Below, piece by piece: positions 1 through 6,533 of a stretch of DNA of 12,052 nt. How positions within the stretch are numbered: the stretch's first letter is position 1; each line of letters begins with the position of its first letter. The DNA is from an uncultured Roseateles sp. (lineage in GTDB: Bacteria > Pseudomonadota > Gammaproteobacteria > Burkholderiales > Burkholderiaceae): contig CAMPJJ010000138.1 in assembly GCA_946886855.1 (NCBI GenBank), forward strand, positions 1-12,052. Reading direction: 5' to 3'. A program made the position numbers and the translations under genes. The notes beneath the pieces are model-generated. The model did no database searches. It saw nothing but the letters and a program-made list of their open reading frames with translations, and was not told where the DNA came from.

Positions 1-738
1 GTCTACGCCAACCTGACGTCGAGCGCCGGGACTTCGGCGTGTCCATCCCCGTCCTCGCAAGACCTCTCACGGGCGCCCTATCGCGACGACGCGCCGAGCC
101 TGAACTACAGCCAGATCGAGTTCCTGTCGAAGCCCGGCGCCCGACGCCCTCGCGGCGTCAACCCTGGCACGGTCACGCCGGAAAAGTCCGGGACGATCTA
201 TGCGACGGTGGACCCCCTCTCGACCGCCGAGCGTCAGCGATCACCCGGACTGTTCGACGCCAGACAGCAATTCGAGAAGGAAGTGCGGACGCTCGTCCAG
301 GAATTCGCCACCTCGAGAAAGGCGGGCGTGTTCAACAAGCTGGTCGCGTCGAAGGAGACCTACGGCGCGGGCGCAGCGGCCCAAGCGCTGGCGAGCCGCT
401 TGAATGGCGAGGCCTTCGCCAAGTGCGCGGATGACTATTTCAGCGCCTTGGGGACTGTTGAAGGGCACTACCGGCACACGGAACGCGATCAGCTGACTGG
501 AAAAGCCGCCTCGGCGGCGACCCTTCAGGCGATCCAGCAGCTGACGCCGGGTCAGGTGAAGGTCCTGACGCGCCATCTGCGCGACCTCTCGGCCGTGGAC
601 ACCGTGGTCGCGGCCTCGGAGCCCCACAAGTCCTCGGTGCCGTCCTCGAACGCGCGCGGCGCGGTCCTCCAGACGATGAAGGACTTTGTCGACGGGAAGA
701 CCGCGTCGCGCGGCGCGGGCGTTCAGCGCGTCGGCTGA
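1..738 (+). CDS. C-terminal part of unrecognised protein with repeated phosphotyrosine-like motifs (candidate effector)
   Basis: The frame is open from base 1 to the TGA at 736-738, so the gene starts upstream of the window and 245 codons are visible. About 85% of the first 40 third positions are G or C, which supports real coding. I do not recognise the family. Visible residues 1-74 are rich in Pro, Ser, Gly and Arg, probably disordered, and hold three tyrosine motifs: VYANL (Tyr2), LNYSQI (Tyr36) and TIYATV (Tyr67), 34 and 31 residues apart. They match the eukaryotic consensus forms YxxL, LxYxxI (ITIM) and TxYxxV (ITSM); TIYATVDP also resembles the CagA and Bartonella Bep EPIYA-type sites. 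Residues 78-225 look alpha-helical and soluble, with no membrane segment. The stop abuts that of the opposing H-NS gene. An effector role is inference from the motifs only; no secretion signal can be seen because the N-terminus is missing. Confidence 0.75.
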   Translation, partial: VYANLTSSAGTSACPSPSSQDLSRAPYRDDAPSLNYSQIEFLSKPGARRPRGVNPGTVTPEKSGTIYATVDPLSTAERQRSPGLFDARQQFEKEVRTLVQEFATSRKAGVFNKLVASKETYGAGAAAQALASRLNGEAFAKCADDYFSALGTVEGHYRHTERDQLTGKAASAATLQAIQQLTPGQVKVLTRHLRDLSAVDTVVAASEPHKSSVPSSNARGAVLQTMKDFVDGKTASRGAGVQRVG

Positions 739-751
739 TCAGCTGATCAGC
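734..751. repeat. 18-bp perfect palindrome across two converging stop codons
   Basis: GCTGATCAGCTGATCAGC equals its own reverse complement and consists of two overlapping copies of the 10-bp palindrome GCTGATCAGC. It contains both stop codons of the convergent genes, TGA at 736-738 on plus and the complement of TCA at 739-741 on minus. There is no loop of useful size and no T-run, so it does not look like a standard intrinsic terminator. It could be a protein-binding site or simply the product of two converging gene ends. Confidence 0.8.
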
Positions 752-1110
752 AGCTCCTCGGCCGTCTTCCCGGCGGCCAGCGCATCCTTGAACCAGTTGG
801 GCCGCTTGCCCACGCCGGTCCAGGTGCGGCCGGCGCCGTCGTGGTACTTCGGGGCACCGGCGCTGCGCGGCGCCTTGGCCTTGCGCGGACCCGCGGCGGC
901 CTTGCCGGCCTTGGCGACCTTCGCCGCTCTGCCCCGGCCGGCCGGCTTCGTGGCGCCGGTGCCGAACAGTTCCTCGGGGGTGAGCCCGTAATGGTCGATG
1001 GCCTCACGGATGCGCTCGACGACGCCGGAGATCTCCTTCGCGCGCAGCGACGCGGCTTCCTTCTGCAGCTTCTCGATCTGGGACAGGACTTGCTTCAACG
1101 ACTTGGCCAT
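739..1110 (-). CDS. H-NS family nucleoid-associated protein
   Basis: This 123-residue protein has the layout of betaproteobacterial H-NS-like proteins (BpH3/Bv3F type). An N-terminal coiled-coil oligomerisation region (about 3-45, starting MAKSLKQVLSQIEKLQKEAA) is followed by a basic Lys/Ala/Arg/Gly linker (about 55-86) and a C-terminal H-NS DNA-binding motif (about 88-116) containing GRTWTGVGKRPNW. The family binds AT-rich, often horizontally acquired, DNA and silences it. The usual hook in this motif is Arg-Gly-Arg or Arg-Gly-Lys after TWxG; here it reads Val-Gly-Lys (V100-G101-K102), which may alter affinity. The ATG is preceded by GGAG (complement of 1119-1122) eight bases upstream. It converges on the candidate effector gene with zero gap and diverges from a GntR gene. 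Which H-NS paralogue it is cannot be told from this window. Confidence 0.92.
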   Translation of the reverse strand: MAKSLKQVLSQIEKLQKEAASLRAKEISGVVERIREAIDHYGLTPEELFGTGATKPAGRGRAAKVAKAGKAAAGPRKAKAPRSAGAPKYHDGAGRTWTGVGKRPNWFKDALAAGKTAEELLIS

Positions 1111-1429
1111 TCAACGGGCTCCATTCGGGTGTTTGACATCGGGCATTCGCCTCTGCGTCGCAGACCTCCCGGCCGCGACTGTAGCGCTTGGTGGCCAGCG
1201 ATGCGGAAACGACACAGTGCCTTCCTTCGATGCGGCATCGATTCCACTGATTCCAGTAGGGGGCGGCGCGACAAATGCGTGGATGGAGCAGTCGAATCGC
1301 CGCCCGATTGCGCATTCATTGCGCTTCGGCAAGAACGCCGCTGCAGAGGTGTCCGGACCGTGCCGGGGACGTCGGCCCCTCCGTAGAGTGCATCGTCATT
1401 CACCCCTCTTCACCGGACGGAGTGCCGCG
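1111..1429. other. 319-bp divergent intergenic region between H-NS and GntR genes
   Basis: This region must hold promoters for both flanking genes, but no convincing -35/-10 pair was found on either strand. Visible small structures are a 7-bp direct repeat GATTCCA at 1240-1246 and 1249-1255, and an interrupted palindrome GCGCA-N5-TGCGC at 1310-1324, which might be an operator. The open frames that cross it look like accidental extensions of the neighbours in GC-rich DNA. The GntR ribosome-binding site (GGACGGAG, 1415-1422) lies at its right end. Confidence 0.5.
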
Positions 1430-2122
1430 ATGGTTCGTTCCACACATCCGATCAATACGCCGACCTATCTGCGGCTGCGCGACCAGATCCGGGCCGACAT
1501 CGAGGACGGCTGCTGGCGGCTGGGGCAGCACCTGACGCTGCATGAGCTGAGCGCGCATTACAGCGTCAGCAACGTGCCCGTGCGGGAGGCCCTGCTGCAG
1601 CTGCAGGGCGACGGCATGGTGGACATGCGGATGAACAAGGGCGCGGTGGTGCTGGCGGTCGACGCGCGTTTCATCGACGAGTACTTCGACGTCCGCGAGG
1701 CGCTGCAGGCGATGCTGCTGGCGCGCGCCTGCCGGGGCCCCTCGGCCGGCACGGCGCGGACGCTGGCCGGCGTGACGGCCTTGCTGAAGCCGTTGGAAGA
1801 GGCCACGCGCCTGGGTCGCGTGGGGGAGTTGCTGACGGCGGACGATGCCCTGCAGCAGCACCTGGCGCGCCTGGGCGGCAACGACCAGGCGCTGGGCATG
1901 CAGGCCTCGCGCGGACGGCTGCTGGAGGCGTTCCGGCGCGCGCGGATGGCGCTCTGGGCGCCAGAGCTGGAGATCCTGGCGGTGCAGGGCGGCGCGATGC
2001 TGCAGGCGCTCACGCACGCCGATCCCGTCATTGCCGTCGAGGCCGTGCGCCGGCACGTGGCGGCGTTGCGCACTTACATGATGAGGCTGCTGAAGGTGCC
2101 GGAGCTGCCGGTGACGAAGTGA
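1430..2122 (+). CDS. GntR family transcriptional regulator, FCD subfamily
   Basis: This is a 230-residue protein. An N-terminal winged helix-turn-helix (about 10-76) includes the GntR-typical pattern [20 protein letters not shown], and a helical FCD-type effector-binding domain spans about 82-220. The ATG at 1430 was chosen because GGACGGAG sits seven bases upstream; the same frame runs open further left but without homology. By eye alignment to the FCD consensus (DxxFH, EH, H), Asp138 and His209 are kept, but the other two ligand positions read Gln142 and Gly187, so classical metal binding is doubtful. The family usually controls catabolic genes in response to small carboxylates or sugar acids. 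No target gene is obvious: the divergent neighbour is H-NS and the downstream neighbour (Lrp) converges on it with a 34-bp gap. Confidence 0.9.
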   Translation: MVRSTHPINTPTYLRLRDQIRADIEDGCWRLGQHLTLHELSAHYSVSNVPVREALLQLQGDGMVDMRMNKGAVVLAVDARFIDEYFDVREALQAMLLARACRGPSAGTARTLAGVTALLKPLEEATRLGRVGELLTADDALQQHLARLGGNDQALGMQASRGRLLEAFRRARMALWAPELEILAVQGGAMLQALTHADPVIAVEAVRRHVAALRTYMMRLLKVPELPVTK

Positions 2123-2156
2123 GGCCGGTCCGCGCCGATCCACGCCGGAGGGGTCC

Positions 2157-2624
2157 TCAGAGCGGCAGCGAACTCGCCTTCAGGCAGCGCAGCACGAAGC
2201 TCGACTTGCTGTGCCGCACCCCGGGGATCTTGTAGAGCTTCTCCCGGAGCAGCCGCTCATAGTCGCGCGTGTCGCGGACGGACAGGCGCAGGACGTAGTC
2301 GTAGTCGCCGGACACCAGGTAGGCGTCGATCACTTCGGGGATCGCCTCGAGGTGACGGGCGAACTCCGCCATTGCGGCGTCGGTGTGCTTGTTCAGCGTG
2401 AGCTGGACGATCAACTGTTCGGGCCGGCCGACCTTCTCCGCATTGACCTTGACGGTGTACCCCTCGATGACGCCGGACTCCTCAAGCCGCTTGATGCGGG
2501 TCCAGCAGGGGGAAGTGGTCAGGCCGACCTCCTCGCTGACCTCCTGCAGGCTCGCGCGCGCATTGCGCTGCAGGGCCCGCAGGATGGCGCGGTCGAACTT
2601 GTCGAGCTTGATTTCCTGATCCAT
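2157..2624 (-). CDS. Lrp/AsnC family transcriptional regulator
   Basis: This 155-residue protein is the usual Lrp length. The N-terminal winged helix-turn-helix (about 8-60; [20 protein letters not shown], then [18 protein letters not shown]) is followed by a RAM effector domain (about 68-145) carrying the conserved [10 protein letters not shown] segment at 105-114. Family members form dimers to octamers and sense amino acids. It is transcribed divergently from an acetolactate synthase gene across 90 bp, which suggests it controls branched-chain amino acid synthesis, as Lrp does for ilvIH in E. coli; that link is inference. A GGAAG motif (complement of 2629-2633) lies just upstream of the ATG. 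The CysTrp at 40-41 in the recognition region is typical of Lrp proteins. Confidence 0.95.
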   Translation of the reverse strand: MDQEIKLDKFDRAILRALQRNARASLQEVSEEVGLTTSPCWTRIKRLEESGVIEGYTVKVNAEKVGRPEQLIVQLTLNKHTDAAMAEFARHLEAIPEVIDAYLVSGDYDYVLRLSVRDTRDYERLLREKLYKIPGVRHSKSSFVLRCLKASSLPL

Positions 2625-2714
2625 GGCGCTTCCAGAGGAAAGTTTGCTGCTTGGGTGATTCTAGGAGGCAAGAACGGCAACGCTTCCCGGGGGAGCGCCG
2701 GGATACTGGTCCGC

Positions 2715-4451
2715 ATGAACGCACTGATCGATGGCGCCGTGCTGCGCGCCCCTGGGACCCTCTCGCGCAACGGCGCGCAGACGCTGCTCGACACGTTGGT
2801 GGCCTGCGGTGTCGACACCGTCTTCGGTTATCCCGGTGGCGCCGTGCTGCCGCTGTACGACGCGCTGCATGGCGAGCCGCGGCTGCGGCACATCCTGGTC
2901 CGTCATGAACAGGCGGCGGTGCACGCGGCCGAAGGCTACGCGCGCAGCACTGGGCGGCTGGGCGTGGTGCTGGTGACCTCGGGACCGGGGATGAGCAACA
3001 CGACGACGGGGCTGCTGGATGCGCTGTGCGATTCGATTCCGGTGCTCTGCATCAGCGGCCAGGTGAACAGCGCGGTGATCGGGACGGATGCCTTCCAGGA
3101 GTGCGACGCGCTGGGCATCTCGCGCCCGGTCACGAAGTGGAATGCGCAGCTGCGGCCCGGCGACGACGTGGCGGCGCGCGTGCGGCAGGCCGTGGACATC
3201 GCGCGGGGCGGGCGTCCGGGTCCCGTGCTGCTGGATGTGCCCAAGGACGTGCAGCTGGCGCCGGCGCGTCAGACCACGAGCGCGCCGATCCGGACGCTCA
3301 GGGAGATGCCGGCGGTGGACGTGCGCGCAGTCGAACTGGCCGCGGACTGGATCGCGAGTGCGCAGCGGCCGGTGTTCTACGGCGGCGGGGGTCTGATCAA
3401 CGCAGGGGACGTGGCCTGCGCGGCGTTTGCGGCCTCGGTCGCGTTGAGCGGCGCGCCCTGCACGCTGACCTTGATGGGGCTCGGAGCGCTGCCTGCGTCA
3501 TCGCCGCAGTGGTTGGGCATGCTCGGCATGCACGGCACGCTGGAGGCCAACCTCGCGATGCATCACGCCGACCTGATCGTGTGCGCGGGCGCGCGATTCG
3601 ACGATCGGGTGACGGGGCGGCTCGACAGCTTCGCGCCCGGCGCGCGGGTGATCCATCTGGACGTCGATCCGGCGTCGATCGACAAGGTCCGCCGCGCGGA
3701 TCTCGCGTTGTGCGGCGATGCGCGCGTGCTGCTGCCGAGGCTGCGCCACGCGATGGAACGCCGCGCGATGCCGCCGGAGCGCCTCGCCGACTGGTGGGCG
3801 CGCATCGACGCGTGGCGGGCGCAACGCTCGCTCGACTTCGAGGACACCCCCGATGTGATCGCGCCGCAGGCGCTGATGTGTCGGCTGCAGGCGCAGCTCG
3901 CCGGGCGCGACGCGATCGTGTCGACGGACGTCGGCCAGCATCAGATGTGGGCGGCGCAGCACCTCGCGTTCGAGCGGCCGCGGCGTTGGCTGACCTCGGG
4001 CGGCGCGGGCACGATGGGCTACGGCCTGCCGGCGGCGATCGGCGCGCAGGTGGCGCATCCCGACCGGCTGGTCGTCTGCGTCAGCGGGGATGCGTCCATC
4101 CTGATGAACCTGCAGGAGATGGCGACGGCGCGCCAGCACCGGGCGGGCGTGAAGGTCGTGCTCTGCAACAACGGACACATGGGCATGGTGCGGCAGTGGC
4201 AGGAGCTCCACCACGGCGAGCGCTACAGCCACAGCTACAACGCGTGCATGCCGGACTTCGTCGCGGTGGCGAAGGGGTTCGGGTGGGAGGCACGATGCGT
4301 CGAACGGCGGGAGGACCTCGACGCAGCGCTGGCGGAGTGCCTGGCGAGCGACGGGCCGTACTTCCTCGACGTCGCTGTCGCGCCGGCGGAGAACTGCTTC
4401 CCGATGATCCCGGCGGGGAAGGGGCATCAGGAGGTGATGCTGGGGCGCTAG
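2715..4451 (+). CDS. ilvB: Acetolactate synthase (acetohydroxyacid synthase) catalytic subunit
   Basis: This 578-residue TPP enzyme condenses two pyruvates to acetolactate, or pyruvate with 2-ketobutyrate, the first step of valine, leucine and isoleucine synthesis. The PYR domain includes [15 protein letters not shown] and the TPP-activating Glu65 in [15 protein letters not shown]. The middle domain has the FAD-type signature RFDDRVTG (295-301). The PP domain has [14 protein letters not shown] (403-416) and the TPP/Mg motif from GDAS (458-461) to NN (485-486), then GMVRQWQ. These mark the anabolic FAD-type enzyme, very close in pattern to E. coli IlvG (AHAS II), rather than the catabolic AlsS type. 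The ATG at 2715 matches the usual N-terminus but lacks a good Shine-Dalgarno. No small regulatory subunit (ilvN/ilvM) lies next to it; the downstream gene is on the opposite strand and their stops overlap in CTAG. Confidence 0.93.
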   Translation: MNALIDGAVLRAPGTLSRNGAQTLLDTLVACGVDTVFGYPGGAVLPLYDALHGEPRLRHILVRHEQAAVHAAEGYARSTGRLGVVLVTSGPGMSNTTTGLLDALCDSIPVLCISGQVNSAVIGTDAFQECDALGISRPVTKWNAQLRPGDDVAARVRQAVDIARGGRPGPVLLDVPKDVQLAPARQTTSAPIRTLREMPAVDVRAVELAADWIASAQRPVFYGGGGLINAGDVACAAFAASVALSGAPCTLTLMGLGALPASSPQWLGMLGMHGTLEANLAMHHADLIVCAGARFDDRVTGRLDSFAPGARVIHLDVDPASIDKVRRADLALCGDARVLLPRLRHAMERRAMPPERLADWWARIDAWRAQRSLDFEDTPDVIAPQALMCRLQAQLAGRDAIVSTDVGQHQMWAAQHLAFERPRRWLTSGGAGTMGYGLPAAIGAQVAHPDRLVVCVSGDASILMNLQEMATARQHRAGVKVVLCNNGHMGMVRQWQELHHGERYSHSYNACMPDFVAVAKGFGWEARCVERREDLDAALAECLASDGPYFLDVAVAPAENCFPMIPAGKGHQEVMLGR

Positions 4452-5065
4452 TCCCTCCCGATCAACGTCAGCCCGTCCGCCAGCGCGCGAGCGGAAGGCA
4501 ACCTTGCTCGGGCGCTTTTGTCGCGAGCCATCCAGAAGTCGACAGGGGCCCTGAAAACCGCGTGCAGTCGGATGGCGTCCTCCGTGGAGATCGGTCCTTT
4601 GCCATCGAGCAGAAGATCGACTTCCTCCATAGACCGCTCCATCGCGTCCGCGAAGTCTCGACGAGACCAGTGGCGCTCCTCCATCAGATCGAGGATCGTT
4701 TCGCTCAATGTGGAGACCCAGTCGGGCCAAAAGGGATCAGGTTCAGCAATTCCTGAGGGTGCGGGAGGGTCGTCGTGGGGCGACGGCACATCGGACTTTC
4801 GACTGACCGACCCGAAGTCACCCTCGTAGGGATCCGCGTCGTGGTACCTGAGCCAAGCAAACGTCACCGACTCCCCGCGAAAGAAGTACTCGGGATGCAC
4901 TCCCAAGGCCTCAGAGAGTTGAAGCACCTGGGCCGAATTGGGAACGACGCTCCCACGTTCGAATCTGCTTAGCGTGCGTCGACTGATGTTGTCCACTGCT
5001 CGCGCGAATTGGTTGAGGCTCAGCCCCTTCATGGCACGAGCGCGTCGTAGTCGCTTTTGAATCAT
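4448..5065 (-). CDS. Double helix-turn-helix regulator: XRE domain joined to a HigA-like antitoxin domain
   Basis: This 205-residue protein starts at the ATG complementary to 5063-5065, chosen because AAGGAG (complement of 5072-5077) lies seven bases upstream; a longer frame reaches 5188 without a ribosome-binding site. Residues 3-63 form an XRE helix-turn-helix ending [10 protein letters not shown], like the N-terminus of XRE-ImmA/IrrE regulators. A Pro/Asp-rich linker (about 75-115) follows. Residues 118-181 form a second helix-turn-helix resembling HigA antitoxins ([20 protein letters not shown], then ISTEDAIRL and PVDFWMA). No HigB-like toxin and no ImmA protease lies beside it. Codon use differs from the neighbours: 16 of the first 40 codons end in A or T, including CGA, CTA and AGA, against 3 of 40 in the adjacent dehydratase. 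This suggests later acquisition. Target unknown; a stand-alone repressor is the simplest reading. Confidence 0.85.
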   Translation of the reverse strand: MIQKRLRRARAMKGLSLNQFARAVDNISRRTLSRFERGSVVPNSAQVLQLSEALGVHPEYFFRGESVTFAWLRYHDADPYEGDFGSVSRKSDVPSPHDDPPAPSGIAEPDPFWPDWVSTLSETILDLMEERHWSRRDFADAMERSMEEVDLLLDGKGPISTEDAIRLHAVFRAPVDFWMARDKSARARLPSARALADGLTLIGRD

Positions 5066-5162
5066 TGCGTGCTCCTTCGCGGAGCAGCATTCTGGGTTGG
5101 CGCGCCTGGCCAACCAATGACTCATCAGCGCAGTTCTGCTCTGGGCGCATTCCACCCTGGCG

Positions 5163-5184
5163 GGCGGGGTGGGACCACCCCGCC
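5163..5184 (-). terminator. GC-rich hairpin downstream of the tartrate dehydratase gene
   Basis: Arms GGCGGGGTGG (5163-5172) and CCACCCCGCC (5175-5184) pair perfectly over 10 bp, with only GA between them, so the closing pairs must open to form a loop. It lies 11 bases past the stop of the minus-strand dehydratase gene, where a terminator is expected. No T-run follows on either strand, so it is not a complete intrinsic terminator; it may stabilise the 3' end or help Rho. Confidence 0.5.
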
Positions 5185-5195
5185 GCATTCGCGAC

Positions 5196-6359
5196 CTAGG
5201 CGGACAAGTTCTTCATCACCGCATACAAATCCGCCTTCCCCTCGAAGCCGATCCCCGGCAGGTCCGGCAGCGTGACGTAGGAGTTCTCCACCTTCACCCC
5301 GTCCGGGAAGCCGCCGAAGGGCTGGAACAGGTCCGGGTAGGACTCGTTGCCGCCCAGGCCCAGCCCCGCCGCGATGTTCAGCGACATCTGGTGCCCGCCG
5401 TGCGGCACGCAGCGGCTCGCGGACCAGCCGTGTTCCTTGAGCATGTCCAGCGTGCGCAGGTACTCGACCAGGCCGTAGCTCAGCGCGCAGTCGAACTGCA
5501 GCCAGTCGCGGTCCGGCCGCATGCCGCCGTAGCGGATCAGGTTGCGCGCGTCCTGCATGGAGAACAGGTTCTCCCCCGTCGCCATCGGGTTGGCGTAGTA
5601 GTTGCGCAGCGTCGCCTGCAGCTCGAAGTCCAGCGGGTCGCCGGCTTCCTCGTACCAGAACAGGTCGTACCTCGACAGCGCCTTCGCATACGCGATCGCC
5701 GTGTCCAGGTCGAAGCGCCCGTTGGCGTCGACGCACAGCTTCTGCCCGTCGCCCAGCACGCTCAGGATCGAGTCGATGCGGCGCAGGTCCTCGTCCAGCG
5801 ACGCGCCGCCGATCTTCTTCTTCACCACCGAATAGCCGCGGTCGATGTAGCTGCGCATCTCGTCCTTGAGCTTGCCGTGGTCCTGGCCCGGGTAGTAGTA
5901 ACCGCCCGCGGCGTACACGAAGACCTTGCGGTTCGGCGTGCCGGTGCCGTAGCGCTCGGCCAGCAGTTGGAACAGCGGCTTGCCCTCGATCTTGGCGACC
6001 GCGTCCCACACCGCCATGTCGATGGTGCCGATGGCGACGGAACGCTCGCCGTGGCCGCCCGGCTTCTCGTTGGTGAACATCGCGTCCCAGACCTTGTGCG
6101 CGTCGAGGATGCCGCGGCTGTCGAGCAGCGAATCCGGATCCGCCTCGAGGATGCGCGGGATGAAGCGCTCGCGCATCAACGTGCCCTGGCCGTAGCGGCC
6201 GTTGGAGTTGAAGCCGTAGCCCACCACCGGCTTGCCGTCGCGGATCACGTCCGTGATGACCGCCACGAGGCTCAGGGTCATCTTGCTAAAGTCGATGTAG
6301 GCGTTGCGGATGGGGCTGCTGATCGGCAGCGTCTTTTCTCGGATCTCGACGATCTTCAC
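5196..6359 (-). CDS. tarD: D(-)-tartrate dehydratase (enolase superfamily)
   Basis: The enzyme dehydrates D(-)-tartrate to oxaloacetate (EC 4.2.1.81) in the cytoplasm using Mg2+. The protein of 387 residues matches, from memory, the Bradyrhizobium TarD sequence along its whole length (ISSPIRNAYIDF, VVGYGFNSNGRYGQG, NEKPGGHGERSVA, VYAAGGYYYPG, GGMRPDRDWLQFDCALSYGL, GIGFEGK). Catalytic features are visible with this start: the KxK motif (Lys180 and Lys182 in VVKKKIGG), metal ligands Asp211 (DANGRF), Glu237 (WYEE) and Glu263 (ATGEN), and the acid/base His320 in PHGGHQM. The GTG at 6359 was chosen because GGAG sits six bases upstream; an in-frame GTG at 6371 would add four residues. It diverges from a LysR gene that probably controls it. 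No tartrate transporter lies next to it. Its product feeds the TCA cycle. Confidence 0.93.
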   Translation of the reverse strand: MKIVEIREKTLPISSPIRNAYIDFSKMTLSLVAVITDVIRDGKPVVGYGFNSNGRYGQGTLMRERFIPRILEADPDSLLDSRGILDAHKVWDAMFTNEKPGGHGERSVAIGTIDMAVWDAVAKIEGKPLFQLLAERYGTGTPNRKVFVYAAGGYYYPGQDHGKLKDEMRSYIDRGYSVVKKKIGGASLDEDLRRIDSILSVLGDGQKLCVDANGRFDLDTAIAYAKALSRYDLFWYEEAGDPLDFELQATLRNYYANPMATGENLFSMQDARNLIRYGGMRPDRDWLQFDCALSYGLVEYLRTLDMLKEHGWSASRCVPHGGHQMSLNIAAGLGLGGNESYPDLFQPFGGFPDGVKVENSYVTLPDLPGIGFEGKADLYAVMKNLSA

Positions 6360-6424
6360 GGGGAACTCCACTTCGGATTGGCTTCGAACGGGTCGGATGA
6401 TCCCGCCCGGCCCCCTCGTGAGGC

Positions 6425-6456
6425 CAATTCAGTTTTCTTAGCTTTTGATGCTTTGC
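6425..6456. promoter_or_regulatory. AT-rich island in the tarD/lysR divergent region (candidate promoter and LysR site)
   Basis: In this otherwise very GC-rich spacer, 6425-6456 is markedly A+T rich and includes CAGTTTTCTTAGCTTTTGAT and a GCTTT repeat nine bases apart (6441 and 6450). Divergent LysR systems normally place their shared operator in this position. No clean T-N11-A palindrome or full -35/-10 pair could be assigned, so this is a positional call. Confidence 0.35.
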
Positions 6457-6475
6457 GGGCACCGCCGCGCGCGAA

Positions 6476-6508
6476 CCGCCACTTCCGCCACTTCCGCCGC
6501 GACGGCGG
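6476..6508 (+). repeat. Short tandem repeat and hairpin in the LysR leader
   Basis: The 9-bp unit CCGCCACTT occurs twice in tandem (6476-6484, 6485-6493) with a partial third copy. It runs directly into the inverted repeat CCGCCG-CGA-CGGCGG (6494-6508). Both lie 26-58 bases before the LysR ATG, in the transcript leader, where a stable hairpin could affect translation. Confidence 0.55.
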
Positions 6509-6533
6509 CCACCACGACCGCCGCGCCCTCGCC

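Noticed and set aside
1310..1324. GCGCA-N5-TGCGC as a GntR operator
   Set aside because: Arms of five GC-rich bases arise easily by chance here, and it lacks the TTGT/ACAA style of the convincing operator at 8260-8282. Kept only as a remark on the intergenic region.
998..1429. Upstream extension of the first GntR gene across the intergenic region
   Set aside because: It would overlap the H-NS gene and has no homology, and a good ribosome-binding site precedes the ATG at 1430.
3026..4756. Long plus-strand frame overlapping the acetolactate synthase gene, and a 410-codon minus-strand frame at 3498-4730
   Set aside because: Both give Arg/Ala/Gly-rich products without domains, while the overlapping frame encodes a complete TPP enzyme.
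4448..5065. A complete HigBA-type toxin-antitoxin pair
   Set aside because: Only the antitoxin-like domain is seen. Neither flank (acetolactate synthase, tartrate dehydratase) nor the 130-bp spacer encodes a toxin.
5169..6533. Leftward extension of the LysR frame through the tartrate dehydratase region
   Set aside because: The added sequence is the complement of tarD codons, and the helix-turn-helix begins right after the ATG at 6534 as in other LysR proteins.
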